Assembly (NCBI GenBank): GCA_018650465.1
Contig: JABIFY010000118.1
Location: 1-64,000 of the forward strand
Source of the DNA: Alphaproteobacteria bacterium
Lineage (GTDB): Bacteria > Pseudomonadota > Alphaproteobacteria > UBA2966
Length of the DNA stretch: 64,000 nucleotides
Reading direction: 5' to 3'
Positions 1 to 9,443 of this stretch are shown in pieces. The translations under genes were made by a program, and so were the position numbers. The stretch's first letter is position 1. Every line of letters begins with the position of its first letter. The notes below the pieces were generated by a model. That model saw only the letters and a program-made list of their open reading frames with translations. It had not been told where the DNA came from and did not search any database.

Positions 1-84
1 CCGCTTTCTGCCTTGCCCGACAAGCACTTCAACCTGCCGCAGCATCATCACAATCTCTTCTGGTTTGTTTCGCTTGATAGCCAT
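1..84 (-). CDS. IS3-family transposase OrfA, N-terminal part (runs off window edge)
   Basis: Reverse strand from 84 reads MAIKRNKPEEIVMMLRQVEVLVGQGRKR, typical of IS3-family OrfA; GGAGGA ribosome-binding site just upstream. Not in the ORF track because it is truncated by the window. Confidence 0.85.
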   Translation of the reverse strand, partial: MAIKRNKPEEIVMMLRQVEVLVGQGRKR

Positions 85-140
85 TTCTGATCCTCCTTCA
101 ACTAACTATAAAGGTGGACCACTTTTTCGGGGGAAGACCA
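1..140 (-). mobile_element. IS3-family insertion sequence, left end
   Basis: OrfA start plus terminal-repeat-like TGGTCTTCCCCCGAAAAAGTGGTCCA (reverse strand, outer end at about 140), typical of IS3/IS407-group ends. Confidence 0.75.
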
Positions 141-141
141 G

Positions 142-849
142 GCAGCGGTTCCGTCAGTCGGGGTTCCCGGTTTGCTTTTATTGTTACTTGTCGCAGCCCT
201 CTACAATCTTGTGAGCCGGGCTCAGGCAAACATCAACTCACAATCCAATGCACTGCTTGACCTTCGCAAGCGGATCGAATCTTTGGTGTCTTCCACTGCT
301 GTGAATGCCGTCAAGGATGCAACCGCAGACGGCAACATACAATCACGCAACGTTACCACGACTCTCCTCTTTTCAGATATCAGGGATTTCACTGGGTTTG
401 CTGATCAAAATGCTGCGGAAGTTGTTGTTGAATTCCTGAATCAGATTATGACTTTGCAAGTGGAAATCCTCAAACGCCATGATGGCGACGTCGACAAGAT
501 GATTGGAGATGCCGTTTTGGCGCGTTTTGATGGAGAGAATGGAGACAAACGCGCACTTGCTGCCGCGCGTGAAATCGTAGATGCCGTAAAGCACGGCGAT
601 TTTCCTCGAGCATTGGGGATCGGAATATTTCACGGTGAAGTAATTTCAGGCGCTATCGGACCTGAAGACAGGCGCGATTTTACTGTTATTGGCAATACCG
701 TGAACATGGCGGCTCGTCTGTGTGCCTCAGCCAAGGCAAATGAAGTTGTCGTTGAAGAAAGTCTGGCGGACGACGCATTCGAACCCGTCGAATCAATTTT
801 AGTCAAAGGGCGCAATGATCCCTTGTCGATTAGACGGTGGCATTCTTGA
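142..849 (+). pseudogene. class III adenylate/guanylate cyclase, 5' truncated by the IS
   Basis: LLFSDIRDFTGFAD...GDVDKMIGDAVLARF...GIGIFHGEVISGAIGPEDRRDFTVIGNTVNMAARL are cyclase catalytic motifs. The reading frame stays open back to the IS boundary (AAVPSVGVPGLLLLLVAALYNLV), so the N-terminus is missing. Confidence 0.8.
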
Positions 850-942
850 GAGAAAAGGCATTGATGTTCACTGGAGACCGGCAATGAGTATTCATATGGC
901 AGATCATCGAGTTGGAGCATATCTAGCGTGGAGGTCACCTGA

Positions 943-1386
943 ATGAATTTAACACCCAGACAAGTGATGGAGACATACCTTTTGGAGGTTGGTGCTAAAG
1001 GGCGGTTGGAGTTGATCGAAGAGATCGCCCAACCAGATATGGTGGACGAAGCCAATCAGACCTTCGGTGGGCCGCCCGGTCGTGACGGCCTGGTGGCCCA
1101 TGTGGAAGGTTTTCGGCGCAACGTAGGGGATGTTCGCATCTCGATTGATCGCATAGTCGCTGGCACAGATGAAGTAATGGCGCAGTGGTCATTCACCGGA
1201 AAACATGTTGGCCCGTGGCTCGGTCGCACGCCAACCGGCAAGGAAATCACTGGCACTGTATTCAGCTTCTTTGACCTCACCGACGGGCGCATTAGTCGCT
1301 ACCGACTTTGGCTTTGCGCAATGTTCGAGGTGCCCGTGGTATTCGACTCATCGAAGCCGCGACGCTCTGGAGACACACAGAACTAA
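943..1386 (+). CDS. SnoaL-like / ester cyclase family protein (NTF2 fold)
   Basis: RDGLVAHVEGFRRNVGDVRISIDRIVAGTDEVMAQWSFTGKHVGPWLGRTPTGKEITGTVFSFFDLTDGRISRYRL pattern. Confidence 0.75.
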   Translation: MNLTPRQVMETYLLEVGAKGRLELIEEIAQPDMVDEANQTFGGPPGRDGLVAHVEGFRRNVGDVRISIDRIVAGTDEVMAQWSFTGKHVGPWLGRTPTGKEITGTVFSFFDLTDGRISRYRLWLCAMFEVPVVFDSSKPRRSGDTQN

Positions 1387-1474
1387 TTAACATTCAGATT
1401 GACGTAGTCTGTTCTGGATGGTCTGCTCGCCTTATTTGACCCGAGCGTTTAGGCTTTGAAGTTCCTGTCTCCAC

Positions 1475-1816
1475 CTAATTCCCGATCTCATATTCACCCA
1501 GATCACACAGATCTATGTTGTAATCCTCAACTTCTTCACCATCTGAAAAACGACTGAGGACGTCATAATGGCAATTGCGTCGGTCATCAGCGATCGTAAT
1601 TTCGATGGAATAGCCTGGCGCCAGATAAACATCGTCGAGCACGTCTTCTTCCCATCTTTTTGTCCCGGTGTGGGAGACATGAAAATTTACGAGTCTTACA
1701 TCTGTTCCGTTGGTCAGTGTAAAGGTAAGGTCTTCCGCCTGAGCGGGATTAACCGCATTAAGCATCGTCGCGCCAAAAAATATTGCACAAAACAAAGCGA
1801 ATTTTACTTTATTCAT
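1475..1816 (-). CDS. small secreted protein of unknown function
   Basis: Signal peptide (MNKVKFALFCAIFFGATMLNAVNPAQAE) followed by a compact domain with LTNGT...W.EDVL...L.PG.S..I.I....C.YD. Confidence 0.65.
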   Translation of the reverse strand: MNKVKFALFCAIFFGATMLNAVNPAQAEDLTFTLTNGTDVRLVNFHVSHTGTKRWEEDVLDDVYLAPGYSIEITIADDRRNCHYDVLSRFSDGEEVEDYNIDLCDLGEYEIGN

Positions 1817-2120
1817 TATTATGAATCTCCAAATTTTTGTTCGTCATTCAATTTACTTCAGATAGAGGGTGTGTCGAAGGCAGCTCAAGTAATTTCGTCA
1901 AAACCGATCCAGCGTTGATCCCTTTTTTCATAAACTCAGCGATGATCGAAACGCTGTCGTGACTTTAAATAGTTTCGTACAAGATGGAATAGCTTTTGGG
2001 GTCTGCTACCTTTAGTCATGTTAACAATGTTGCTTTAAATGCAAAAAAGGCCCTGCAACATCAAAATTCAAAATTATACTTTACACATCCGGTTATACCT
2101 GTGACCGAAATGAAGGATCG

Positions 2121-2957
2121 ATGATGGCAAAAAGCACTGAACACATTCACGACTATTATTCGCCGGATGATTTGTATACCAAGATTGTTGAGGGGCTTGA
2201 AAAACTCGAGCTGGATTTGTCAAAAATCACCCTGGACGACCTTCAGCCCGTAGATGAATTTCATATTCGCGGCGACACGGCAACCAAGGAACTGATTGAA
2301 CTGGCGGGGTTTACACCCGACCAGCATATCCTGGATGTCGGATGTGGCATTGGCGGGTCCACACGACGTTTGTCACATGAAACAGGTTGTCGTGTAACCG
2401 GTATTGATTTGAGCGATGAGTATATCCATACAGCCCTGCGATTAACCGAACTGCTTAACATGCAGGAGCAGGTGTCGTTCGAGGCAGCCAGTGCTCTGGC
2501 CTTGCCGTTTGAAGACAATTCCTTTGATGGCGCCTGGTCCCTGCAGATGAATATGAATGTCGAAGACAAATTGTTGTGGCTTACAGAAACCTGCCGTGTT
2601 CTCAAACCCGGTGGGCGTGCTGTGTTGTACGAAGTATGTGGTAGCAAAAATGCCCCACCGTATTTTCCGGTGCCATGGGCCCAAAACAGCTCCATGAGTT
2701 ATTTGGTGCCGCCAGACACGTTCCGCGATGTCATGACAGCCGCCGGATTTGAAATCGCAGTTTTTAATGACAAGACAGACCTCGCCAGAGCGGCCTTTGC
2801 TCACATCAAGCAGCCCCAGGGCGAACCGAAATTACCGGTTCTGGGTGTTTATATGCTGGTGGGTAAGGATATCGGCACCAAGGCCTATAACCTGCACCGC
2901 AACCTTGAAGAGGAACGTGTCAGCCTGATTGAAACTGTCGCCATAAAACCGGCTTGA
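2121..2957 (+). CDS. class I SAM-dependent methyltransferase, sarcosine/dimethylglycine N-methyltransferase-like
   Basis: ILDVGCGIGGSTRRLSHETGCRVTGIDLSDEYI motif I; N-terminal YYSPDDLY and C-terminal SYLVPPDTFRDVMTAAGFEI resemble SDMT-type enzymes. Confidence 0.75.
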   Translation: MMAKSTEHIHDYYSPDDLYTKIVEGLEKLELDLSKITLDDLQPVDEFHIRGDTATKELIELAGFTPDQHILDVGCGIGGSTRRLSHETGCRVTGIDLSDEYIHTALRLTELLNMQEQVSFEAASALALPFEDNSFDGAWSLQMNMNVEDKLLWLTETCRVLKPGGRAVLYEVCGSKNAPPYFPVPWAQNSSMSYLVPPDTFRDVMTAAGFEIAVFNDKTDLARAAFAHIKQPQGEPKLPVLGVYMLVGKDIGTKAYNLHRNLEEERVSLIETVAIKPA

Positions 2958-3038
2958 TAGCGACCGATTATCGGTCCAGTGACCGTATTGTGTTTCGGTG
3001 ATTTGTTGATTTATACGCATAGAAAAAGATGATCTTGA

Positions 3039-3440
3039 GTGGGCGGTGACGCAGGGCGTCCCGGCTTTGGACTGGCCAATATCTTGTATTACGTTGGGGC
3101 GCTGCTGGCCATCGGGGCCCTGAGCTGGTTCATGACCGTCGCCTGGGAAGGTTTCGGTGGTAGCGGCATATTCCTGATATCGGTCCTCTATGCGGCCGCA
3201 TTTGTCGGAGCAGGGCACAGGCTGTGGAATCAGGCCGGCCTCAAGATATCAGCCGGGCTGTTGGTGACCATAGGCGTTTCCATTCGTGCTTACCCTTCGT
3301 GGCGCATTCATTCTCTATAGCGGAATTCTGCTACATCGGCACGGCAACAAAATTGAACAACTTCTCGTGGCTGCCATGCCGGAATGGATACGCGACCTGC
3401 GTCCCGGGGGCAGGAAAGGTATTTGGAAAAGACCGCTCAT
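3039..3440 (+). pseudogene. remnant of a multi-TM membrane protein (two frames)
   Basis: Frame 1: LANILYYVGALLAIGALSWFMTVAWEGFGGSGIFLISVLYAAAFVGAGHRLW... ends at 3320; an overlapping second frame reads FILYSGILLHRHGNKIEQLLVAAMPEWIRDLRPGGRK, which looks like the C-terminus of the same kind of protein. Confidence 0.55.
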
Positions 3441-4013
3441 TTACCCGCCGGTCAGGACGGCCAGACAGGATTTCAGTAAATCCTTGCTCTTGATTTGAGC
3501 GGGCTTGGCTGCGATCAGATGCCTGCCGGTGATCAGGGAATATAAAAGCCAGGCCCGCGCTTCTGCTTCAACTTCATTGTCACAAAGTTGAACGAACAAC
3601 TTCCTCAAAAATGCCAGGCGATGTTCATCAACGCGACGCAGGGCTTGCCGTACCTTTTTGTCCCTTCGTCCCCATTGCCTCAATGCAGGTTCCAGCCGGA
3701 CGCTGACTTGTTCTATCGACAATTCAATTGTTCGCCTGAGGCGTTCATCGGCTGTGCCGCCAGCCTTTTCAACCTGGTCGATAATGTCGAGCGTGCCAAC
3801 GCCTTCCCATCGTGTCAGCATGGCGTCCAGCAGATCCTGCCGGTCCTTGAAATGCCAATAAAAACTACCTTTGGTCACGCCCAGTTCACGTGCCAAGGGC
3901 GCAATCAACACCTTGTCGATTCCGTCCACGGCAAGCCGATCGAGTGCGCAATCTATCCAACCGTCGCGGCTGAGTGAGGATGTATCTTGTGTAATTTTTT
4001 GGGCAACTGTCAT
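3441..4013 (-). CDS. TetR family transcriptional regulator
   Basis: DGWIDCALDRLAVDGIDKVLIAPLARELGVTKGSFYWHFKDRQDLLDAML HTH; ATG at 4013 preferred over the longer ORF. Confidence 0.9.
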   Translation of the reverse strand: MTVAQKITQDTSSLSRDGWIDCALDRLAVDGIDKVLIAPLARELGVTKGSFYWHFKDRQDLLDAMLTRWEGVGTLDIIDQVEKAGGTADERLRRTIELSIEQVSVRLEPALRQWGRRDKKVRQALRRVDEHRLAFLRKLFVQLCDNEVEAEARAWLLYSLITGRHLIAAKPAQIKSKDLLKSCLAVLTGG

Positions 4014-4022
4014 GTCTGCACC

Positions 4023-4083
4023 ATACCCCAGGGTATTGACTCTGGCAATTGATGCACATAACCTTCCATACTGTAGGGTATGG
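4023..4083. promoter_or_regulatory. putative pair of TetR operators flanking a divergent promoter
   Basis: ATACCC-CA-GGGTAT (4023-4036) and CCATAC-TGTAGG-GTATGG (4066-4083) are perfect inverted repeats sharing ATAC....GGGTAT; TTGACT at about 4036 and TAACCT at about 4059 give a plausible -35/-10. Confidence 0.55.
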
Positions 4084-5138
4084 AGAACGCTTTGAAAGTG
4101 AATCAAAAAAGTTCAGCTACTTTGGGCGCGACTGACGTCAAGGCCATGGCCCTTGAGGCCGGTGCTGACCTGGTCGGTATTGCCAGTGCAGAAACGCTAA
4201 ATCAATTCCCGCCGGACCCGCGCTGGCCGCAAACACCTGGCCGTTTGAGTGCCGATGCAAAAAGTGTCATCGTCCTGGCATTGCGTGTGCCTGTCGCCAG
4301 CTTTCGCACACGTGAACCCGAGCCTTACCAGATGGTCAACATGATGATCAATCGACGGCTCGACAAACAGGCCCGTAAAGTTTCCGAACAACTGGAACGC
4401 CAGGGTTTTTTCGGCTTGGTCATGAACAACAATTCGTCCGACTGGGAATTAAAATCGGGAACCTACGGGCCGCTCAGCTTGCGCCATTTGGCCATTGAAG
4501 CTGGCATGGGGACCCTGGGACTGGGCGTCAATTTCATGTGTGTTGAATACGGCCCGCGCGTCAATCTGGCTGTTGTTGTGACCGATGCCGAACTGGAACC
4601 CGACCAGCCGATGACAGAACAACTCTGCGTCGGTGAAGGGTGTTCACGCTGCCTCTATGCCTGCCCAACGGATTCTGTATTGCACTTTAACATCGACAAA
4701 CGCGGCTGCTCCACCGAAGCACAGGTCACGGGCATTTACGGGGTTTCCAATCTCTTCCATCGTCATCTGGAATCTGACGAGGAGACCCGACGGTCTATCC
4801 TGAATTCAGGTGAACTGATGGCTTACTGGCAGGGTATCACGCGGGTCTGGGGCTGTTTTGGGACCTGCCCGCGCTGTACGGCGGTGTGTCCGGTTGGCGA
4901 CGACTATCACGCCTTTCTGGCCGCACCACAAAAAGTCATTCCCGAAAGCACACCGGAGCGCATCGAGAAGGGCAAGTCCTACAAGGCTGCGCTCAAACAA
5001 GGTGACGATATCCCTGGCATGAATGACTGGAATATCCGTTGGGTAGGGCCGGACGGTTACACAGGCAAAGCTGCGAAAGCACAGCGTGAAAAATTCAGAT
5101 TAAGTCAGCAGATCAAGTTGCAGGAACCAACGTCATGA
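4080..5138 (+). CDS. QueG/reductive-dehalogenase-like double 4Fe-4S protein, type A copy 1
   Basis: GADLVGIASAE N-terminus; CVGEGCSRCLYACP and CPRCTAVCPVGDDYHAF cluster motifs; paralogue of 24415-25476. Confidence 0.8.
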   Translation: MENALKVNQKSSATLGATDVKAMALEAGADLVGIASAETLNQFPPDPRWPQTPGRLSADAKSVIVLALRVPVASFRTREPEPYQMVNMMINRRLDKQARKVSEQLERQGFFGLVMNNNSSDWELKSGTYGPLSLRHLAIEAGMGTLGLGVNFMCVEYGPRVNLAVVVTDAELEPDQPMTEQLCVGEGCSRCLYACPTDSVLHFNIDKRGCSTEAQVTGIYGVSNLFHRHLESDEETRRSILNSGELMAYWQGITRVWGCFGTCPRCTAVCPVGDDYHAFLAAPQKVIPESTPERIEKGKSYKAALKQGDDIPGMNDWNIRWVGPDGYTGKAAKAQREKFRLSQQIKLQEPTS

Positions 5139-6109
5139 ACGAGCTAATCCCGACCACACTGACAGCTGATGACATCAAGCAAAAGGCCAGGTCCCTGGGT
5201 GCTGATCTGGTTGGAATTGCCGACGGTGCGATCATGGACCAATACCCGCCCGACCCTGACAATCCACGTGGGCCTTCAGATATCACAGAAATCGACGGCG
5301 GCCGGGTGATCGTGCTGGCCAAACGGATCAGCTTCGCCACGTCGCGCCTTCCTGCCTGGAATGATCAGCACAAGTTCTATGGCGATGAATTATTGATCTC
5401 GGCGCTGGAGGAACTGGCGCTCGATCTGGTGTTCTGGCTGGAAGACAATGGCGTGCCGGGATTGTTGGTGCCGTATCATCATGTCGATCCAACGAAGTTT
5501 CTGAAGGGCAAGGACACACAGACGACCCACCCCTTGTCAGCAACCCACGCGGCTGTCGAAGCGGGGCTTGGTACTCTGGGGCTAAATCATCAGCTCATCA
5601 CACCCGAATACGGCCCCAGGGTCATTCTGGGCATCGTCATGACCTCAGCGGACATTGCACCAGACCAGAAAATGGAAAAGACCCTGTGTCTTGGGCCTGA
5701 ATGCGGTCGCTGCCTCAAGGCCTGTCCAGCTGATGCCGTTCAACACTGGGACCGGGACTGGAAAAGCTGCGATACCTATCGTTCGCCCTTTGGCTTCGAA
5801 TTTGTCGCCGATTATCTGACCGGCGTCATGACTGAGACCGATCAGAAAAAGCAAATCGGCATGTTGCGCAGCATGGAGTCATCGGAATTGTTTCAGGCCA
5901 TGTTGCGCGGTAGCGGGATCATCACTGGCTGCCGCCGTTGCGCCGATGTCTGTCCGGTGGGTGACGATTATGAAGAATTATTAAAGAAGTGGGTCGACGA
6001 GATCGCCGAAGAAACGCCGGAAAAAATTGCACGTCTGGCAGAGATGGTCGATGCTGAATTGCCAAAGAGTTACCAAAACCAAAAACGCTGGATCGGAGAC
6101 TTGGGGTGA
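5135..6109 (+). CDS. QueG/reductive-dehalogenase-like double 4Fe-4S protein, type B copy 1
   Basis: GADLVGIADGAIMDQYPPDPDNPRGPSDIT; CLGPECGRCLKACP and CRRCADVCPVGDDY; 4-bp overlap with the upstream gene. Confidence 0.8.
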   Translation: MNELIPTTLTADDIKQKARSLGADLVGIADGAIMDQYPPDPDNPRGPSDITEIDGGRVIVLAKRISFATSRLPAWNDQHKFYGDELLISALEELALDLVFWLEDNGVPGLLVPYHHVDPTKFLKGKDTQTTHPLSATHAAVEAGLGTLGLNHQLITPEYGPRVILGIVMTSADIAPDQKMEKTLCLGPECGRCLKACPADAVQHWDRDWKSCDTYRSPFGFEFVADYLTGVMTETDQKKQIGMLRSMESSELFQAMLRGSGIITGCRRCADVCPVGDDYEELLKKWVDEIAEETPEKIARLAEMVDAELPKSYQNQKRWIGDLG

Positions 6110-6146
6110 GCCAGGAACATATTACAGTTATGAATGCGGATTGAAT

Positions 6147-7829
6147 ATGGACTACAAAACACCAGTTGAAGACATGCTTTTCGCTTTGAAATATGGTGCA
6201 GAAGCTGACCGGCTTCCCGATTGGGACGATGATCTTGCGCGGGATATCATTACCCAGGCCGGACGCTTCGTTGATCAGGAAATCGCGCCGCTTGATCCTC
6301 TTGCCGACGTCAGCCCGCCCGTATTGATAGACAACAGGGTTAAGGTTGCACCGGAACTGGTAGCCGCTGTAGGAAAATTTACGGAAAGCGGTTGGCTCGG
6401 TCTCGCCATGCCGGAAGCCTTCGGTGGCCAGGGGCTGCCTGGCGTATTAACCTCGGCTGTTCTGGAAATGCTGGGCGGCGCGTGTGTCAACATCCTGATG
6501 ATGGTGGCCTGCCCGGAGGCCGCCATGCGGCTGATCCTTGATCAGGCAAATGAGGATCAAAAGAAACGCTTCATTCCAGGCATTGTTTCCGGCGAATACA
6601 GCACAACAATCGTCTTGAGTGAACCGCAGGCAGGCTCCGACCTTTCGCTGATCGCCACGAAAGCTCAACAAGACGACGACGGTGTCTGGCGTCTTACGGG
6701 CAACAAGGTTTTTACCTCAAACGCAGATCACGACATAACGCCGAACATCCTTCACTGCGTTTTGGCGCGCACGGGTGATGAAGAAAGTGGTGCCAGGGGA
6801 TTATCCTTGTTTTTGTGCTCCGCCGTCTTGCCCGATGGTCAACGAAACACTATTCGGGTCGACCGCATCGAAGACAAAATGGGCTTACATGCCAGCCCAA
6901 CTTGTCAGGTATTTTTTGACGGTGCAGAGGCGGAAATAGTTGGTGCCCCGGGTGAGGGCCTGATGCGCATGTTCACGATGATGAACGCCATGAGAATTGA
7001 TGTTGCGGCCCAGGGAACCGGTCTTTGCCAGGTCGCCGCCCAAAGAAGTCGTGACTATGCGGCGGATCGACGGCAGGGGCGGGCGCTGCAGCCGGATCAA
7101 CAAGATAAGGGTGCTGTCCCGATCAATCGGCACGGGGACGTCAGGCGCGGATTGCTGACGCAAACGGCTTGGGTCGAAGGTTTGCGCAGCATGCTCTATC
7201 GCTCCGCGGTTGACATTGAACTTGGGGAAAACCCCGCTCTGGTCGAACTGATGACCCCGGTTTGCAAGGTGCTTGCAACAGATGCGGCCGTTGAGTGCGC
7301 CAACATCGCCATACAAATCCATGGTGGCTATGGATATATCAAGGAATATCGGGTGGAACAGATCCTGCGCGATGCGCGGATCGGCCGGATATTTGAAGGT
7401 GCGAACGGCTTGCATGCGACCAATCTGGTCACACGCACTTTGGCAGCCAGGGGCGGGGCCAGCGCTGAGGCATTTGAGCAAGATTGTAAAGACGCAATCC
7501 TGGCCAGTCGCGCCGTGGGAACCAGTGGCATGGCTGAAGCCTTATCCGAAGGTCTTGTCGCCTGGCGGGCGTCGCGTGACGCGGTCGCTAAACTCACCGA
7601 CCCAGGATTTGTGGCCTATCCTTTTATGGAACTGACAGGGCTGCTTGCCCTTGGCGTGGCCTGGAGCCGCCTTGAGAAAAATGCTGACGCATCGGCCAAT
7701 CCGGAGCGCATCAGAACCACAGCTGCATTTGTGCGGGACTGGATGCTGCCGGAGACAAAATTCCTGAGTGAACGGATTACGTCGGCTGAGGAAAACCTGA
7801 CAATGACCGGAACGGCATTTCAATCTTGA
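6147..7829 (+). CDS. acyl-CoA dehydrogenase, DmdC-like (about 560 aa)
   Basis: MDYKTPVEDMLFALKYG start; EPQAGSDLSLIATKA, IHGGYGYIKEYRVEQILRDARIGRIFEGANGLHATNL motifs. Confidence 0.85.
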   Translation: MDYKTPVEDMLFALKYGAEADRLPDWDDDLARDIITQAGRFVDQEIAPLDPLADVSPPVLIDNRVKVAPELVAAVGKFTESGWLGLAMPEAFGGQGLPGVLTSAVLEMLGGACVNILMMVACPEAAMRLILDQANEDQKKRFIPGIVSGEYSTTIVLSEPQAGSDLSLIATKAQQDDDGVWRLTGNKVFTSNADHDITPNILHCVLARTGDEESGARGLSLFLCSAVLPDGQRNTIRVDRIEDKMGLHASPTCQVFFDGAEAEIVGAPGEGLMRMFTMMNAMRIDVAAQGTGLCQVAAQRSRDYAADRRQGRALQPDQQDKGAVPINRHGDVRRGLLTQTAWVEGLRSMLYRSAVDIELGENPALVELMTPVCKVLATDAAVECANIAIQIHGGYGYIKEYRVEQILRDARIGRIFEGANGLHATNLVTRTLAARGGASAEAFEQDCKDAILASRAVGTSGMAEALSEGLVAWRASRDAVAKLTDPGFVAYPFMELTGLLALGVAWSRLEKNADASANPERIRTTAAFVRDWMLPETKFLSERITSAEENLTMTGTAFQS

Positions 7830-7883
7830 CATCGAAAAAGATATCAATACATGCGAAAATAATTTGCCCTCAGGGAGGCACCC

Positions 7884-9443
7884 ATGGCGAACAACGACCC
7901 ACTTAGAGACTACGGAGACGGCAAACCGAACATCGAGACGGTGGTAGATGCACTGGATTACGCCGCAGATCTATCGCCTGATCACACAGCGATAATCTGC
8001 GATGACGACCAGATCAATTACCGCCAATATCGTCATGCCGCCGCGGTATTCGCTCACAAACTGCAGGCCCTTGATTGCAAGGGAAAGCGCATTGTCGTGC
8101 TGATGGGAAATTCCATCGAAATGTCGATCGCCATTTATGCGATTTGGGCCGCAGGCGGTGTCCTTGTCCTGCTGAACCCGATGTATACAGAGAGCGAATT
8201 GGGCCCCCTGATTGAGGACGCCGAGCCTTGCGCAATCATTTGCGCCGATGTTTTACAAGACAAGGTCTCAGCCCTGGCCGACGCAAAAGGGGTGGACAAT
8301 GTAGTTATTCTCGGACCGACGGCGATTATATACACTGACCTGCTGGCCGCTGACGAATTAACACTGCCCGAACCACGTCCAAAATCTGACGATGTCGCCT
8401 CGCTGCAATACACCGGCGGCACCACCGGTCTGCCCAAAGGGGCACGCCACCTTCATCAAAGTATTGTGCACATGACCCGGCAAATTCAGTGGTGTTGGTC
8501 GGAAAAACCCGGTGCCAACATATGGCTGAATGTAGCCCCTCAGTTTCATATCTGGGGTCTTTGTATGACGGCCCTTGTGCCAACTTATTGCAGGGATACG
8601 CTTGTCCTTATTAAACAGTTCCGACCCGATGCTGTTCTTGAAGCGATGCCCAAACACAAGGTGACCTTGTTCGCTGGTGGACCAGCACCGATTTTTCAGG
8701 CGATCATGGGACACCCGGATTACAGATCGACAGACTTCTCCAGCTTGCGTCGGGTTGGTGGCGGCGGGTCGCCCTTTGCTGAAGAAACGATCAAGGCCTG
8801 GGAGGCGGTCACCGGATGTTCTATCCACCAGGCGCTTGGCATGTCAGAGGCAGCGCCTCTTGCAATGAACCCATGGCACGATGAAAACCGTTTGGGCACC
8901 TGCGGGCCACCTTGTCCGGGTACCGAAATCGAGGTAGTTGACGTTGAAACGGGAACAAAGGTCCTGGCCCAGGGGGAAAATGGTGAATTCCGGGTGCGTG
9001 GCCCGCAAATGATGGTCGAATACTGGCGGCGCGAAGAGGAAACCGCCGAGACCATGCGCGATGGCTGGATCCATTCCGGCGACATCGGGCATCTCGATGA
9101 AAAGGGTTATGTGGTTATTGTTGACCGCAAAAAGGAAATGGCCATCGTCAACGGGTATAATGTTTTTCCACGTGAGGTTGACGAAGTCCTGTTTACACAT
9201 CCAGGCATTCTGGAGGCTGCAGCAGTGGGGACACCATCATCAAAAACTGGTGAAGTTCTTCATGCCTATGTGGTCGCACGGGAAGGAGAGACACTGGATG
9301 AGGCTGAAGTCATCAATTATTGCGGACAGAACCTGGCACCCTACAAGGTGCCGGCCAAGGTCATCGTTGTTGATGCCCTGCCAAGAACGCCCGCAGCCAA
9401 GATCGATAAAAACCTGCTACGGGAGCGCTCCCTGGCGGGATAG
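7884..9443 (+). CDS. AMP-forming acyl-CoA synthetase
   Basis: LQYTGGTTGLPKGARHLH P-loop; GWIHSGDIGHLDEKGYVVIVDRKKEMAIVNGYNVFPREVD; C-terminal PRTPAAKIDKNLLR. Confidence 0.9.
   Translation: MANNDPLRDYGDGKPNIETVVDALDYAADLSPDHTAIICDDDQINYRQYRHAAAVFAHKLQALDCKGKRIVVLMGNSIEMSIAIYAIWAAGGVLVLLNPMYTESELGPLIEDAEPCAIICADVLQDKVSALADAKGVDNVVILGPTAIIYTDLLAADELTLPEPRPKSDDVASLQYTGGTTGLPKGARHLHQSIVHMTRQIQWCWSEKPGANIWLNVAPQFHIWGLCMTALVPTYCRDTLVLIKQFRPDAVLEAMPKHKVTLFAGGPAPIFQAIMGHPDYRSTDFSSLRRVGGGGSPFAEETIKAWEAVTGCSIHQALGMSEAAPLAMNPWHDENRLGTCGPPCPGTEIEVVDVETGTKVLAQGENGEFRVRGPQMMVEYWRREEETAETMRDGWIHSGDIGHLDEKGYVVIVDRKKEMAIVNGYNVFPREVDEVLFTHPGILEAAAVGTPSSKTGEVLHAYVVAREGETLDEAEVINYCGQNLAPYKVPAKVIVVDALPRTPAAKIDKNLLRERSLAG

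Noticed and set aside
6027-6146. N-terminal extension of the acyl-CoA dehydrogenase ORF
   Set aside because: Overlaps the type B gene in another frame; MDYKTPVEDMLFAL at 6147 is the family-typical start.
6885-7481. 198-aa minus-strand ORF
   Set aside because: Antisense to the acyl-CoA dehydrogenase catalytic region.
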